Shown here: positions 7,683 to 15,608 of the stretch, piece after piece
How positions within the stretch are numbered: position 1 is the stretch's first letter
Layout: the number at the start of each line of letters is the position of its first letter
NCBI GenBank assembly: GCA_013298595.1
Contig: JAAFIG010000019.1
Location: 1 to 49,439 of the forward strand
Reading direction: 5' to 3'
Length of the DNA stretch: 49,439 nt
DNA from: Deinococcales bacterium
GTDB taxonomy: Bacteria > Deinococcota > Deinococci > Deinococcales > JAAFIG01
Translations under genes and position numbers: made by a program
Notes under the pieces: model-generated
What the model was told of the DNA's origin: nothing
The model's input: the letters and a program-made list of their open reading frames with translations, nothing else
Database searches by the model: none

Positions 7683-8684
7683 TTAGAAAGTAATCGAAAA
7701 ACTGGTGGATAATGCCACGCCATTAACACTAAAATTGAGTGTGCCACTAACCACAGTTCCTGGTGCTGGTACAGGATTAAAAGTAATCTCCATGCAGCCT
7801 TGTGCTTGCGTGGAATTGAACACACCATTGAATAAATTACCGAGTTCTGTGGTTTGACCTGTGGTGGCGTATAAACCACCTGTTTCCCTAGCAATGCGTT
7901 CCATATTTTCTGAATCTAAACTCGCGGGTGTGCCTAATCCAATCATATAAACTTTTACGCCTTTGCTGGTGGCATTGGCTATGGCTTCATCTACGGTTTT
8001 ACCAGTGGTAAAAGTATTTTTACCATCGGTCAGAACTAAGGCAATACGGTTTGTACTACTTTGTGTAGCGAGTAAATTACCAGCATCAAAAACAGCATTC
8101 CACAAATTCGTTCCAGTGTTTTGCTTAGTTGCAGCATCAACACCAGTTCGTAAAAGTGTTTTATTGGCTGTGAAATCCTGCGTCAGTTTCAAAGCTAAAT
8201 ATGGACTGGTTGCGGGTGTTCCTGTGTCAAAGGAAGCAGTCGCAGCTTGGTCATTTGCACCCATTCGAGCCACAAAAGTTTTAGCTGCTTGATTCCGAGC
8301 CGTCGTTGTAAAATCACCAATCACTGTTGGAGGGTCGTTATCTGCCATCGAACCTGTGCTATCAAGAATAATCGCGCAACGCAGAGCACCACTCGAGTCC
8401 ACGCGGATATTGGCACAAACTGTCACAGTTGCACTGCTGGCTTGCAACGCTAATCTCGAGTTAGAAACAGCTAAATTGCTAACACTGGCATTGCTGATTT
8501 GCCCACTGGGCAGCACTTGGTTTTGATTATCCAACGCCGAAACACTGAGTTTAACTTGACCAGCGGCTTTGTTGGTAAAGGTATACCCGTTGATTGTAGC
8601 GACACTGGGTACAAGCGGTGGTTTTTGCGTTTCACAAGCAATGATCGCAAAACCAAGGGCGGCAACAGCAAGGATTTTTTTCAT
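7683..8684 (-). CDS. Lipoprotein with von Willebrand factor A domain
   Basis: 333 residues. The start at 8684 is chosen because an AGGAGA site is just upstream and it gives a lipoprotein signal (MKKILAVAALGFAIIAC, Cys17). After a beta-rich N-terminal part, a vWA domain begins near residue 100 with the metal-site motif LDSTGSM (a DxTxS version of the MIDAS DxSxS) and continues with ALVLTDGKNTF and the VYMIGLGTP strand. vWA domains bind protein partners through a divalent metal. It is the last gene of the 10800-to-7683 minus-strand operon, 10 bases behind the barrel protein gene. Probably surface-anchored; partner unknown. Confidence 0.82.
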   Translation of the reverse strand: MKKILAVAALGFAIIACETQKPPLVPSVATINGYTFTNKAAGQVKLSVSALDNQNQVLPSGQISNASVSNLAVSNSRLALQASSATVTVCANIRVDSSGALRCAIILDSTGSMADNDPPTVIGDFTTTARNQAAKTFVARMGANDQAATASFDTGTPATSPYLALKLTQDFTANKTLLRTGVDAATKQNTGTNLWNAVFDAGNLLATQSSTNRIALVLTDGKNTFTTGKTVDEAIANATSKGVKVYMIGLGTPASLDSENMERIARETGGLYATTGQTTELGNLFNGVFNSTQAQGCMEITFNPVPAPGTVVSGTLNFSVNGVALSTSFSITF

Positions 8685-8694
8685 AATATCTCCT

Positions 8695-9207
8695 TTAGAA
8701 GTAAATACGAAAACCAAGTTGAATCCGAAACGAAGCTAAAAGCGAAGTGAATAACAAACCATTAAAACCAAGCAAAGAATCAACTTGGGAAATAGCTGTT
8801 GGAATCGGTAAACCCAAACCACCCTCGAGTGTCAAACTGATCTGCGGCAAAACCTCGAGATGAATACCTGTAAAAAGACTAGGTGTGATGTACTGGAAAC
8901 GAACAGCTTGATTGTTAAAATCCAAAGTGAATGTTTGATAGGCAACGCTAATGCCTAACAGCAGACCTGAACGGCTATCTTGAGTAAAACCTAAGCGATA
9001 ATACCCGTCTACTCGAGCACCAAAACCAGAACCAAAACCAACACTAACTCGAGTGCCAAAGGTGCTACCAATAGGATTTGTTTCAAAATTGAAATCAATA
9101 CTGAATGCGTTTGGAGCGCCAGTTTGAAAACCTATTGCATAAGTCTGGGCTGATGCAGTACCACAGAAAAATAGTAAAGCGAGAATAATCAGTAAACGTT
9201 GAATCAT
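8695..9207 (-). CDS. Predicted outer-membrane beta-barrel protein
   Basis: 170 residues starting MIQRLLIILALLFFCGTASAQ, a signal peptide with cleavage expected after ASA. The mature chain is a series of amphipathic beta-strands separated by Gly/Asn turns and ends LGFRIYF, with the C-terminal Phe typical of outer-membrane barrels. The length fits an 8-strand barrel. The start at 9207 has a GAGGA site, and its ATG overlaps the stop of the previous lipoprotein gene (ATGA). Function unknown; a porin-like or anchoring role with the neighbouring vWA lipoprotein is conceivable. Confidence 0.72.
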   Translation of the reverse strand: MIQRLLIILALLFFCGTASAQTYAIGFQTGAPNAFSIDFNFETNPIGSTFGTRVSVGFGSGFGARVDGYYRLGFTQDSRSGLLLGISVAYQTFTLDFNNQAVRFQYITPSLFTGIHLEVLPQISLTLEGGLGLPIPTAISQVDSLLGFNGLLFTSLLASFRIQLGFRIYF

Positions 9208-9482
9208 GAGTTCCTCACATTCGTTACAACAAACCATTGGGCTAAACTTGGCATGGCAGCACTCGAATAGTTTGTCCCAGAAAAAATACCAGTAGAACCT
9301 TGCCCTAGCACCGCCACTACATTCGTACCAATAATGGATTGCACACCCCTCGAGTAATTAGCAATTTGCCCTGTCAGCGTTAAACTATCGCCGTCATCAC
9401 CAATGATTGAGGTGTTGCTTAGGCAAGCACTTAAACTGCTCAGGAGTAATGCCGCCAGTGGTAAAATAAATAATTTTTTCAT
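9204..9482 (-). CDS. Small lipoprotein of unknown function
   Basis: 92 residues with a lipoprotein signal (MKKLFILPLAALLLSSLSAC, Cys20). The mature 73 residues (SLTLTGQIANYSRG and onward) resemble no family I know. The start at 9482 is supported by an AGAGG site; the longer open frame upstream runs through the tandem repeats and is not credible. It overlaps the barrel gene by ATGA, so the two are coupled. Confidence 0.7.
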   Translation of the reverse strand: MKKLFILPLAALLLSSLSACLSNTSIIGDDGDSLTLTGQIANYSRGVQSIIGTNVVAVLGQGSTGIFSGTNYSSAAMPSLAQWFVVTNVRNS

Positions 9483-9504
9483 AAAAAACCTCTTTATCTC
9501 GAGT

Positions 9505-9572
9505 GGGAGACATAATGATGCTCTGCGGGAGACACAGATGATGCTTTGCGGGAGACACAGATGATGCTCGAG
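9505..9572. repeat. Three tandem copies of a 22-23 bp unit, bounded by CTCGAG
   Basis: Units at 9505-9526, 9527-9549 and 9550-9572 all begin GGGAGACA and share the ATGATGCT core. CTCGAG stands just before the first (9498-9503) and forms the end of the last (9567-9572). They lie in the short untranslated gap between two lipoprotein genes of one operon. Confidence 0.85.
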
Positions 9573-9585
9573 TAGCGAGAGTGAG

Positions 9586-9708
9586 TTACTTCCAAATACT
9601 CGAATCCCACTTCGCGGCATCCCATTTGCTTTCAATCACTTCTTCGCCTTTGCAAGATGCCAATAAACCAAGGCAAATAGCCAGAATTAACAACACACGT
9701 TTTTTCAT
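9586..9708 (-). CDS. Small entericidin-like lipoprotein (40 aa)
   Basis: A 40-residue frame: MKKRVLLILAICLGLLASC then a charged, Trp-rich tail with two similar pieces, SKWDAAKWDSSIWK. The lipobox LLASC gives a mature lipopeptide starting at Cys19. A GGAGGAAT ribosome site is directly upstream, and it follows the repeat surface protein gene by 24 bases, so it belongs to that operon. The repeated W-D/K pattern suggests membrane or surface contact, but the function is unknown. Confidence 0.6.
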   Translation of the reverse strand: MKKRVLLILAICLGLLASCKGEEVIESKWDAAKWDSSIWK

Positions 9709-9732
9709 GATTCCTCCGTTATTCTCGAGGGC

Positions 9733-10800
9733 TTATTGTTTGATGACCAACACATTGACTTTCGTACCCTGTGCAATAGGTGTGACGTTTCCGATGCACC
9801 AGAAACCGAGGTTTGAGTAATACGTGTAATAGGGTGTGCTGATTGAACCCTGAGCAGTCAGCATCAGCATGGCACTTGGGGTATTGTTGGTCATTGGGTT
9901 ATCAATGCACTCGGCGGTTGTGCCATTGACTGCAAAGGTATGAATAAATGCGGCTTTGTTGCTGCCAACAACCTGAATCGCACCATCTAACTGCAAACTT
10001 GCAATGCTGCCACTGGCGTACACCCCAACTAGTCCTCTGCCAGACACACCTGCTTGCGTGCCAGTGCCTCGGACACCAATATTGCCGCCGTTACCATCAA
10101 TGCCAGCCACTGTGCCTTGACCAGAAACACCAATGATTCCATTGCCTTTGACACCTTCGGTTGTGCCTGTACCAGACAAACCAACCCCACCTGAGCCTTG
10201 TACACCAATCATGTTATTGGCGGCTTGTGCAACAATACTGCTACCCGTATCAGAAATAGCAATCAAGCTGGCATAAATACCATCTGGGTCGGTATTACGC
10301 AGCACCAAACCATCCCGACCAGCCCCTGAAACAGTTTGCCCAAAACTAAAAGCTGGACCATCTGCCCATGCCAAACCAGTGCCGTTATACGACAAAAACT
10401 TTGTCCCACTAGGCGCACTCGAGGTTTTTAGCATTGGCGCAGTAATTGCATTATTGGCAATACCAAGTGGTGTGGCAGTTGTGCCATTGCCTGTTAAACT
10501 CGAGTTGGCGTTCACACTCGAGAGTCCACCTGCACCCACCGCTTCACAAGTGACTGTGCCATCGGCTTTGACTTCCTTAATAGCCTGACTCGCCCCACAA
10601 GTCCCCATAACTCGAGTTTGCTTATTGGTCTCGAGTGCGTTAATACCAGCGCTTATCGCAGCAAAGTTCGCGTTGACCTCAGCGGCTTTAATGCTCGTAC
10701 CAGCTGTGAAGGTATTTGGAATACTGACCGCTGCAAGGGTGTACAAACTACCAATACCAAGTAAACCACCGAGTACAAAGTTCCTAAGTTCAAATCGCAT
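9733..10800 (-). CDS. Gly/Thr-rich repeat surface protein
   Basis: 355 residues with an N-terminal signal/anchor (LGGLLGIGSLYTLAAVSIP). Residues about 205-270 contain imperfect repeats of the form GV-G-GTG-AGV-GNG (for example GVGLSGTGTTEGVKG, GVRGTGTQAGVSGRG), as in extended beta-helical surface or phage-fibre-like stalks. The C-terminal part has two Cys (AECIDNP and FWCIGNV) that could form a disulfide. The start has a strong AGGAGGA site. It heads the 10800-to-7683 envelope operon and has two tandem TTTTGCAACG motifs 40-61 bp upstream. Probably exposed on the cell surface. Confidence 0.75.
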   Translation of the reverse strand: MRFELRNFVLGGLLGIGSLYTLAAVSIPNTFTAGTSIKAAEVNANFAAISAGINALETNKQTRVMGTCGASQAIKEVKADGTVTCEAVGAGGLSSVNANSSLTGNGTTATPLGIANNAITAPMLKTSSAPSGTKFLSYNGTGLAWADGPAFSFGQTVSGAGRDGLVLRNTDPDGIYASLIAISDTGSSIVAQAANNMIGVQGSGGVGLSGTGTTEGVKGNGIIGVSGQGTVAGIDGNGGNIGVRGTGTQAGVSGRGLVGVYASGSIASLQLDGAIQVVGSNKAAFIHTFAVNGTTAECIDNPMTNNTPSAMLMLTAQGSISTPYYTYYSNLGFWCIGNVTPIAQGTKVNVLVIKQ

Positions 10801-10839
10801 AGTATCCTCCTGTTTCGCTGTTTAGTTTGCACAAGGCAG

Positions 10840-10861
10840 CGTTGCAAAAGGCGTTGCAAAA
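10840..10861 (-). promoter_or_regulatory. Tandem TTTTGCAACG operator candidate before the envelope operon
   Basis: Two copies of TTTTGCAACG with a 12-bp period on the minus strand. The proximal TTGCAA could double as a -35 box, with TAAACA 17 bases downstream as -10. The same doublet is found at 11465-11486. Confidence 0.5.
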
Positions 10862-10884
10862 CCTTGAGCGTTTTTGAGCAACAA

Positions 10885-10913
10885 AAAACCCCCAGTTTTT
10901 CACTGAGGGTTTT
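10885..10913 (-). terminator. Rho-independent terminator
   Basis: A 12-bp stem with one mismatch (10885-10896 with 10902-10913) and a 5-base loop, reading into a T-run on the minus strand. It ends the lipoprotein gene whose stop is at 10928 and insulates the next envelope operon. Confidence 0.85.
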
Positions 10914-10927
10914 GAGCCACCAAAGAC

Positions 10928-11392
10928 TTATTTTTGTTCTAACCAGTATTCAATACTTTTCTCGTATTTATTGTACGCAGCTGCATGAACTTCCATACCA
11001 CTCGAGCCTAAGATACTGCGGAGTTTCGGGTCGAATTTCTCGAGTTCAAGAATCGCATTGCTCGGAATAAGCACGGTTTTTTCGTTGAAAGCATTGGCTT
11101 CGATGTACCCTTGTTGTCCGTACAATTGTTTCATTTTTTCACGACTTAAATTGCGAAGACTCAAACGGTAATCATTACCCGTTGGTACAGGTGGACAAAC
11201 CATGTTAATGCCTGGGTTATGGCATTCAACAATGTTGTACTCAGCATCCGAAAAACCCGGAGCGTACCCTTGAGGATAAGCAACAAAAGCATTACCACTG
11301 GCTTGAATCTCGAGTTGAGCAGGTGGTTGTACACTGTTACAACCAGTGCTGATAGCCAGTACCAAAGCAACAGCGGGTAGAATAATTTTCAT
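10928..11392 (-). CDS. Lipoprotein of unknown function
   Basis: 154 residues with a lipoprotein signal (MKIILPAVALVLAISTGC, Cys18). The mature part has a Pro-rich segment with two Cys (EYNIVECHNPGINMVCPPV) that could be disulfide-bonded, then a helical part (SREKMKQLYGQQGYIEAN). No family recognised. The start has an AGGAGGAAT site. The promoter region carries a TTGACGG direct repeat (11427-11446) and the tandem TTTTGCAACG motif (11465-11486). It is monocistronic, ending at 10885-10913. Confidence 0.72.
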   Translation of the reverse strand: MKIILPAVALVLAISTGCNSVQPPAQLEIQASGNAFVAYPQGYAPGFSDAEYNIVECHNPGINMVCPPVPTGNDYRLSLRNLSREKMKQLYGQQGYIEANAFNEKTVLIPSNAILELEKFDPKLRSILGSSGMEVHAAAYNKYEKSIEYWLEQK

Positions 11393-11426
11393 AAATTCCT
11401 CCTGTATTTCTAGGTTACTTTGACAA

Positions 11427-11486
11427 CCGTCAAAAAACCGTCAAAAGCAGTATCCAACTTTGAACGTTGCAAAAGGCGTTGCAAAA
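11427..11486 (-). promoter_or_regulatory. Regulatory region with two kinds of direct repeat
   Basis: On the minus strand 11465-11486 holds the same tandem TTTTGCAACG as 10840-10861. Closer to the gene, TTTTGACGG occurs twice with an 11-bp period (11427-11446), and the proximal copy forms the inverted repeat TTGAC-GGTT-GTCAA. Candidate binding sites for one or two regulators. Confidence 0.45.
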
Positions 11487-11830
11487 AAGCGGGTAGCTAC
11501 TAGCTAAAACCTTACCCTTGAGCCAATATCCCTACGTTTTTCCCGTAGGGGCGGGGCTTGCCTCGCCTGCTTGAGAATCAATAAAATGGTTTAGCGAGGA
11601 AAAATAACAACATATCTCGAGGGTGGGATTGTCAGTATCGTGTCGCACACCCTCACCCGACTCGCCTTAGGCTCGTCACCCTCCCCCGCCAAAAAGGGCG
11701 CGGGGGAGGGTTATTTGGGTTGCTTTGGTTTTTCAATTGATGCCTATCGGGTTTAATTTTCTTGAGTTTAATTGTGTGCCTTTGAGCAGAATCGCTTGTC
11801 TCGCCCAACCTGAGTTACCCATTTTCTGGG
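11487..11830. other. Intergenic DNA with GC-rich palindrome, no gene
   Basis: No coding frame is credible. The stretch holds a GTAGGGGCGGGGCTTGCC-type repeat-like segment near 11544-11562 and a perfect 11-bp GC-rich hairpin (11679-11689 with 11700-11710), followed by TTATTT. This looks like a REP/MITE-type repeat or a terminator. I see no second copy in the window. Confidence 0.45.
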
Positions 11831-14443
11831 CTATGTTTTGACTGGTATTGATTGCCGATGTTCACGCCATCGTTTTTGGTACTCGAGGGGGAGTGTTTGC
11901 TCGAGTTGTTGTTCGAGTTGGGTGATGGCTGGGTTTGGTTGGTTGGTTGCTTGCTCGAGTTCATCGAGTAGACCTAGGCGAAAGAGTGGTGGGATGGTTT
12001 GCTCGAGTTGTTGTGTGGCTGCGTCGAGGGTGCTGGGTTGTACTTTGCTTAGGGTATTTTCGGTTTGTAGTAGGAGTGTTATTCGTTGGGTTTCGCGTAA
12101 TGTTGTGCGTTCGTTGTATTCGAGTAATTGCTTGGCTCGCGTGGGTTGTCCTGCTTCAAGGTAGGTTTGGGCGTGAAGCAGTGTGCTGGGGTAGACATTG
12201 GATGCTAAATTCTGGTGTTGCTCGAGGATGGCTTCTAGGGTTTTGAGGGTTTTACTGGCTGCTTTTGGTGTTGTTTGGATTAGATTATGGCGCACTCGAG
12301 CCAGTTGAATCAGTGGGCGTGATTTTTCGAGATCGGGGCTTTGACAGAGTTGTTCGGCTTCTTCGATGCGTTCTAAGGCTTCGGGGCGTAATCCCAAATC
12401 TAAATAGCGATGGATCAGCCACTCGAGCCGTTCGATTTGATAACTGAGTACTCCAAGTCGTTGGTAACAAGCTAATCCCAGTTTGCCTTCCTCGAGTTGT
12501 TGCCCTAAGTTGCCTAGAAATGCGTGAATGGTGCTGCGTTGTTCGCGGAAAATGCCTTCGTACATGGCATCGTCTGGGCTGATGCTGATGCCTGTTTCAG
12601 TGTGTGTCCAAGCAATTTGCCAGTGGTATTGGGCGATGGCATTGCCAGCTAAACTCCATAAGGCATGGCGTTGTAAGCGTACATCCTCGATTTCTTTGGC
12701 TCGAGTGTAGGCTTGTTCGTATTGCATGGTGGCTTTGTTGCGTTCGTTGTTTTGGGCTAATAAAGACCCTGCGTGTAATCGGGCTGAAATCTCGCCACTG
12801 TAATTTCCACCTCGGCGGTACGATTCTACGGCTAAGGCATTGAGTTTCTGGGCTTTGCTGAGGTCTCCTAAGCGGTTGGCACAACCTGATAATCCAGTGT
12901 AAATTTTGGCTTTGAAATCATGTTCGGTTTCGGGTATCAGCTCGAGAGCAGTGCTGTGAAATCCTTGTGCTTGTCGTGGTTTTTGTAAGTATTCAAAGGC
13001 ACGTCCGATATAAAAATTGGCTCTGGCTTGATCGGTGCGGTTAGCGTGTTGGTGTTGCTCGAGTAAATGCTGGCAGCGTTCTATGCACGCTTGGTATTCG
13101 CTGGTCTCGAGGAAGAATTCGGCTTCAAATAACAGGGCTTCGGTTTCAAAAGCAGGGTTGTGGCTTTGTCCTGCTTGCCAGAGCATGGCTTCAATACTTT
13201 TGTGCCATGCAGCGCGGTTGTCTAAGCGGCGTTCAAGGCGACTCGAGGCGCAGTGTAATTCGTAGAGTGCGGTTGGGTCTTTGCTTAAATCAATTGCTTC
13301 TTGGTAACAGCTTAATGCCAGTGTGGGATTGTTGGTATTGTTTTCCTCGGCAGCTTTTTTTGCCCAGAGAATAATTTTGCTTGGGTCATGAGCGGCTTTG
13401 GCATGGTGCAGTAATCGCAGTGCGTTCAGACCAGCGCTCGACTCGAGGAAGGTTAGAATTCGGGCGTGGAGTAAAGTTTGGGCTGGTTTAGAAACTTGTT
13501 GTAAAACACGGTTGCGAATGTTTTCGCTGAGGCACATTCCATTTGTTAAAAAACCTTGTTGCTCGAGTTCATCGGCAGCTTCAAGAAAATCAAAGGCTTT
13601 TGAATCAAGTACAGCTGCGGCAAGTTCAAGCGAGAAATCTTGTTCGGCAAGAGCAGCGATTCTTAGTAAATCCCGAGCCGCTTTGGATAACGTCTCGAGT
13701 TGTCCAAGGTTTTTCTTTGGCTCGAGAATGGGTTCGGCAACGGGTAATTCTAAACGCAATTCCGAAGCCAGTGCCAGTGTTTCAACCGAAACACCAATGC
13801 CTAACTCGAGGCGTAAACGTTGCTCGAATTGCTTTAAGTACTCTAAAGCTCGAGCGGTTTCGTTCATGCCATGCAGCGTACTCATCGCGCCTCGCAAAGC
13901 CGATTCGCGTAAATCATCTAAAGCTAGGGCTTGTTCAAAACACTGCAAAGCGGCAACAAATTGTCCTCGAGTTGCTAGTTGCTCAGCGTGCATTTCTAAG
14001 GCATTGGCATAATCGCTGTTGTGCTGTTCACGCAGCCGCTCGAGCCACGCTTCGATCTCAGGAGCTTCGGCAAATTGCCACCCTGCACAGAACACACCGC
14101 GCCGCAACGCAATGGCTTCTGCCCACTCGAGCCGCTGCACATGATGCCAGAACAATTCAAGATCGGTCTGAGCATTCTGTAAAGACAACACACTGTTTTC
14201 CTCGAGAACAAAAGCACTAACAGGTGTTTGGTTAAGCCGAAATAATTCGCGGCGCAAATTGGCTCGAGCGCGATCATCCACGACTTCCCAGAAAAGTTGG
14301 GCTAGTGTGGCTCGAGGTTGCGCTCCTTCGACAGCAATATAAGCCAGAATCGCCATTAGTTTACGGGTTGGCAAATGCACAGTTTCTTGTCCGATGCGCC
14401 AGATTGGCTCACCAAGCAATGATAGTGTGGCTGTTTGCTCCAT
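11831..14443 (-). CDS. BTAD/SARP-type transcriptional activator with TPR region
   Basis: 870 residues. Residues 1-90 form an OmpR-like winged helix (LSLLGEPIWRI, LPTRKLMAILAYIAVEG, RANLRRELFRLN) and about 95-235 a bacterial transcriptional activator domain (AALQCFEQALALDDLRESALRGAM). The rest is helical tetratricopeptide-like repeats, including ARANFYIGRAFEYLQKPRQA. No Walker motifs are present, so it lacks the ATPase module of larger relatives. It would act in the cytoplasm as a DNA-binding activator. The start at 14443 lies six bases after a TAGAAT box with no ribosome site. The first 17 codons and promoter are duplicated at 16437-16505. Its targets are unknown; the envelope genes next door with the shared motif are candidates. 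Confidence 0.88.
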   Translation of the reverse strand: MEQTATLSLLGEPIWRIGQETVHLPTRKLMAILAYIAVEGAQPRATLAQLFWEVVDDRARANLRRELFRLNQTPVSAFVLEENSVLSLQNAQTDLELFWHHVQRLEWAEAIALRRGVFCAGWQFAEAPEIEAWLERLREQHNSDYANALEMHAEQLATRGQFVAALQCFEQALALDDLRESALRGAMSTLHGMNETARALEYLKQFEQRLRLELGIGVSVETLALASELRLELPVAEPILEPKKNLGQLETLSKAARDLLRIAALAEQDFSLELAAAVLDSKAFDFLEAADELEQQGFLTNGMCLSENIRNRVLQQVSKPAQTLLHARILTFLESSAGLNALRLLHHAKAAHDPSKIILWAKKAAEENNTNNPTLALSCYQEAIDLSKDPTALYELHCASSRLERRLDNRAAWHKSIEAMLWQAGQSHNPAFETEALLFEAEFFLETSEYQACIERCQHLLEQHQHANRTDQARANFYIGRAFEYLQKPRQAQGFHSTALELIPETEHDFKAKIYTGLSGCANRLGDLSKAQKLNALAVESYRRGGNYSGEISARLHAGSLLAQNNERNKATMQYEQAYTRAKEIEDVRLQRHALWSLAGNAIAQYHWQIAWTHTETGISISPDDAMYEGIFREQRSTIHAFLGNLGQQLEEGKLGLACYQRLGVLSYQIERLEWLIHRYLDLGLRPEALERIEEAEQLCQSPDLEKSRPLIQLARVRHNLIQTTPKAASKTLKTLEAILEQHQNLASNVYPSTLLHAQTYLEAGQPTRAKQLLEYNERTTLRETQRITLLLQTENTLSKVQPSTLDAATQQLEQTIPPLFRLGLLDELEQATNQPNPAITQLEQQLEQTLPLEYQKRWREHRQSIPVKT

Positions 14444-14461
14444 CTGCTTATTCTAGCGCAG
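14393..14461. repeat. 69-bp direct repeat, copy A (BTAD start and promoter)
   Basis: Identical to 16437-16505 except for four substitutions. It covers the first 17 codons of the BTAD gene, its -10 box and a few bases beyond. The two copies bracket the AbiE-like toxin-antitoxin pair. Confidence 0.9.
14450..14455 (-). promoter_or_regulatory. -10 box of the BTAD gene (leaderless)
   Basis: TAGAAT on the minus strand, six bases before the ATG at 14443. The repeat copy at 16437-16505 keeps this box as TACAAT with the same spacing. Confidence 0.6.
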
Positions 14462-14557
14462 TTGAGAGAATATGCCCATGAAATTCTTGACGGAATGCTG
14501 ATAATACGCGGATTCTTTTTGGTGAATAAAGAATTAATATTTTCAGTAAAATCAATA

Positions 14558-14590
14558 ATTTCAATAAATGTTGAAATATGCTATTATAAT
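14558..14590 (+). promoter_or_regulatory. Promoter and inverted-repeat operator of the AbiE-like pair
   Basis: A consensus -10 box TATAAT (14585-14590) lies seven bases before the ATG at 14598. Directly upstream is a perfect 7-bp inverted repeat, ATTTCAA (14558-14564) and TTGAAAT (14571-14577). AbiEi antitoxins of studied systems repress their own operon through inverted repeats. Confidence 0.6.
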
Positions 14591-14597
14591 GAAAATT

Positions 14598-15608
14598 ATG
14601 GAAGAAAAAAATATTCAAACACAGTTGCAAGAATTACTAAGCCGAGTACCAGACATACGACTGGACATGGAAACATTGACCATTCATAAAGATAAATACA
14701 AGTGGCAAATCAAATGGATTGACTTACCCCATGTGTCACCACGAAAAGCACAACTGGAAAGTCTGAACATCCTTAAAAACAAGCAGTCGAACTTGTTGCA
14801 AATTCTGGTTGCCCCTTGGATCAGCCCAGAAAGCGCAGCTATACTTACCCAAGAAAACATTAATTACCTCGATGAACAAGGCAATGCCCGAATAGCCTTT
14901 GGGAATACCTATATAGAACGATTGGGTTATCCTGCACCAAAAGCCGAAAAACGGTACTTGCGATCTATTTACAACCCAATTAGTTCTCGGGTTTTACGTG
15001 TACTACTGCAAAAACCAAGCCAAACATGGACACTGACCGCCTTAGCTAAAGCAGCCCAAGTTAGCATTGGGCAAGTCTATAACGTCAAAAACTTCTTACT
15101 CGAGCAAAGCTGGCTTAATCACCCAATCAGTCAAAAGGCAGTGCCATTACAGCTGACTCAACCACTTAAACTACTCGAGGCTTGGCGTTTGCAATACAAA
15201 CCAACAGGCAAAAAACAAGGATTTTATACACTCGAGAATCACAAAGGTATTGAACAGGCATTGCAACAAATCTCATCCCAAGAACTGGTTCTGGCGGGTC
15301 TTCATGCCGCAAAATTTATCATGCCGTACAGCAAATTTGTAACAACACAACTTTATGCCACGAAAAAAGGACTCGAGCAATTACAAGCTATTATGCAGTT
15401 AAAACCAGTAACTCGAGGAGAAAACATTCTGATTTACTTAGAACCCGATAAAGGAATTTTTTTTGATGCAAATCAGAATAATCAAGGTATTTGGCAAACC
15501 AGTCCAATTCAAACGTACCTCGATTTGCACGACCTCGGAGAACGAGCTTCTGAAGCTGCTGAGTACATGATGCAACACACCATCCTGCCATTGTGGGAAC
15601 AAACATGA
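14598..15608 (+). CDS. Type IV toxin-antitoxin system antitoxin, AbiEi-like
   Basis: 336 residues. Residues about 68-110 (ILVAPWISPESAAILTQ, then INYLDEQGNARIAF) match the conserved core seen in AbiEi-family antitoxins. About 147-173 is a helix-turn-helix (TALAKAAQVSIGQVYNVKNF), and the C-terminal YLDLHDLGERASEAAEYM is also family-typical. AbiEi proteins block the partner nucleotidyltransferase and repress their operon. I choose ATG 14598 because TATAAT lies seven bases upstream; 14568 and 14589 would place the -10 box inside the gene. The stop overlaps the toxin start (ATGA). The pair lies between 69-bp direct repeats, suggesting insertion or a local duplication. Confidence 0.78.
   Translation: MEEKNIQTQLQELLSRVPDIRLDMETLTIHKDKYKWQIKWIDLPHVSPRKAQLESLNILKNKQSNLLQILVAPWISPESAAILTQENINYLDEQGNARIAFGNTYIERLGYPAPKAEKRYLRSIYNPISSRVLRVLLQKPSQTWTLTALAKAAQVSIGQVYNVKNFLLEQSWLNHPISQKAVPLQLTQPLKLLEAWRLQYKPTGKKQGFYTLENHKGIEQALQQISSQELVLAGLHAAKFIMPYSKFVTTQLYATKKGLEQLQAIMQLKPVTRGENILIYLEPDKGIFFDANQNNQGIWQTSPIQTYLDLHDLGERASEAAEYMMQHTILPLWEQT

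Noticed and set aside
9505-9572. CRISPR array
   Set aside because: The three units are directly adjacent with no spacers, and no cas gene is in the window.
9483-9635. Longer 143-residue version of the small lipoprotein
   Set aside because: The added N-terminus is a translation of the tandem repeats and would bury the lipoprotein signal; the ribosome site supports 9482.
13398-14220. Two long open frames (about 204 and 225 codons) on the plus strand inside the BTAD gene
   Set aside because: They lie antisense to a strongly conserved coding frame and lack starts, motifs or promoters; Ser/Arg/Cys-rich translation is typical of shadow frames.
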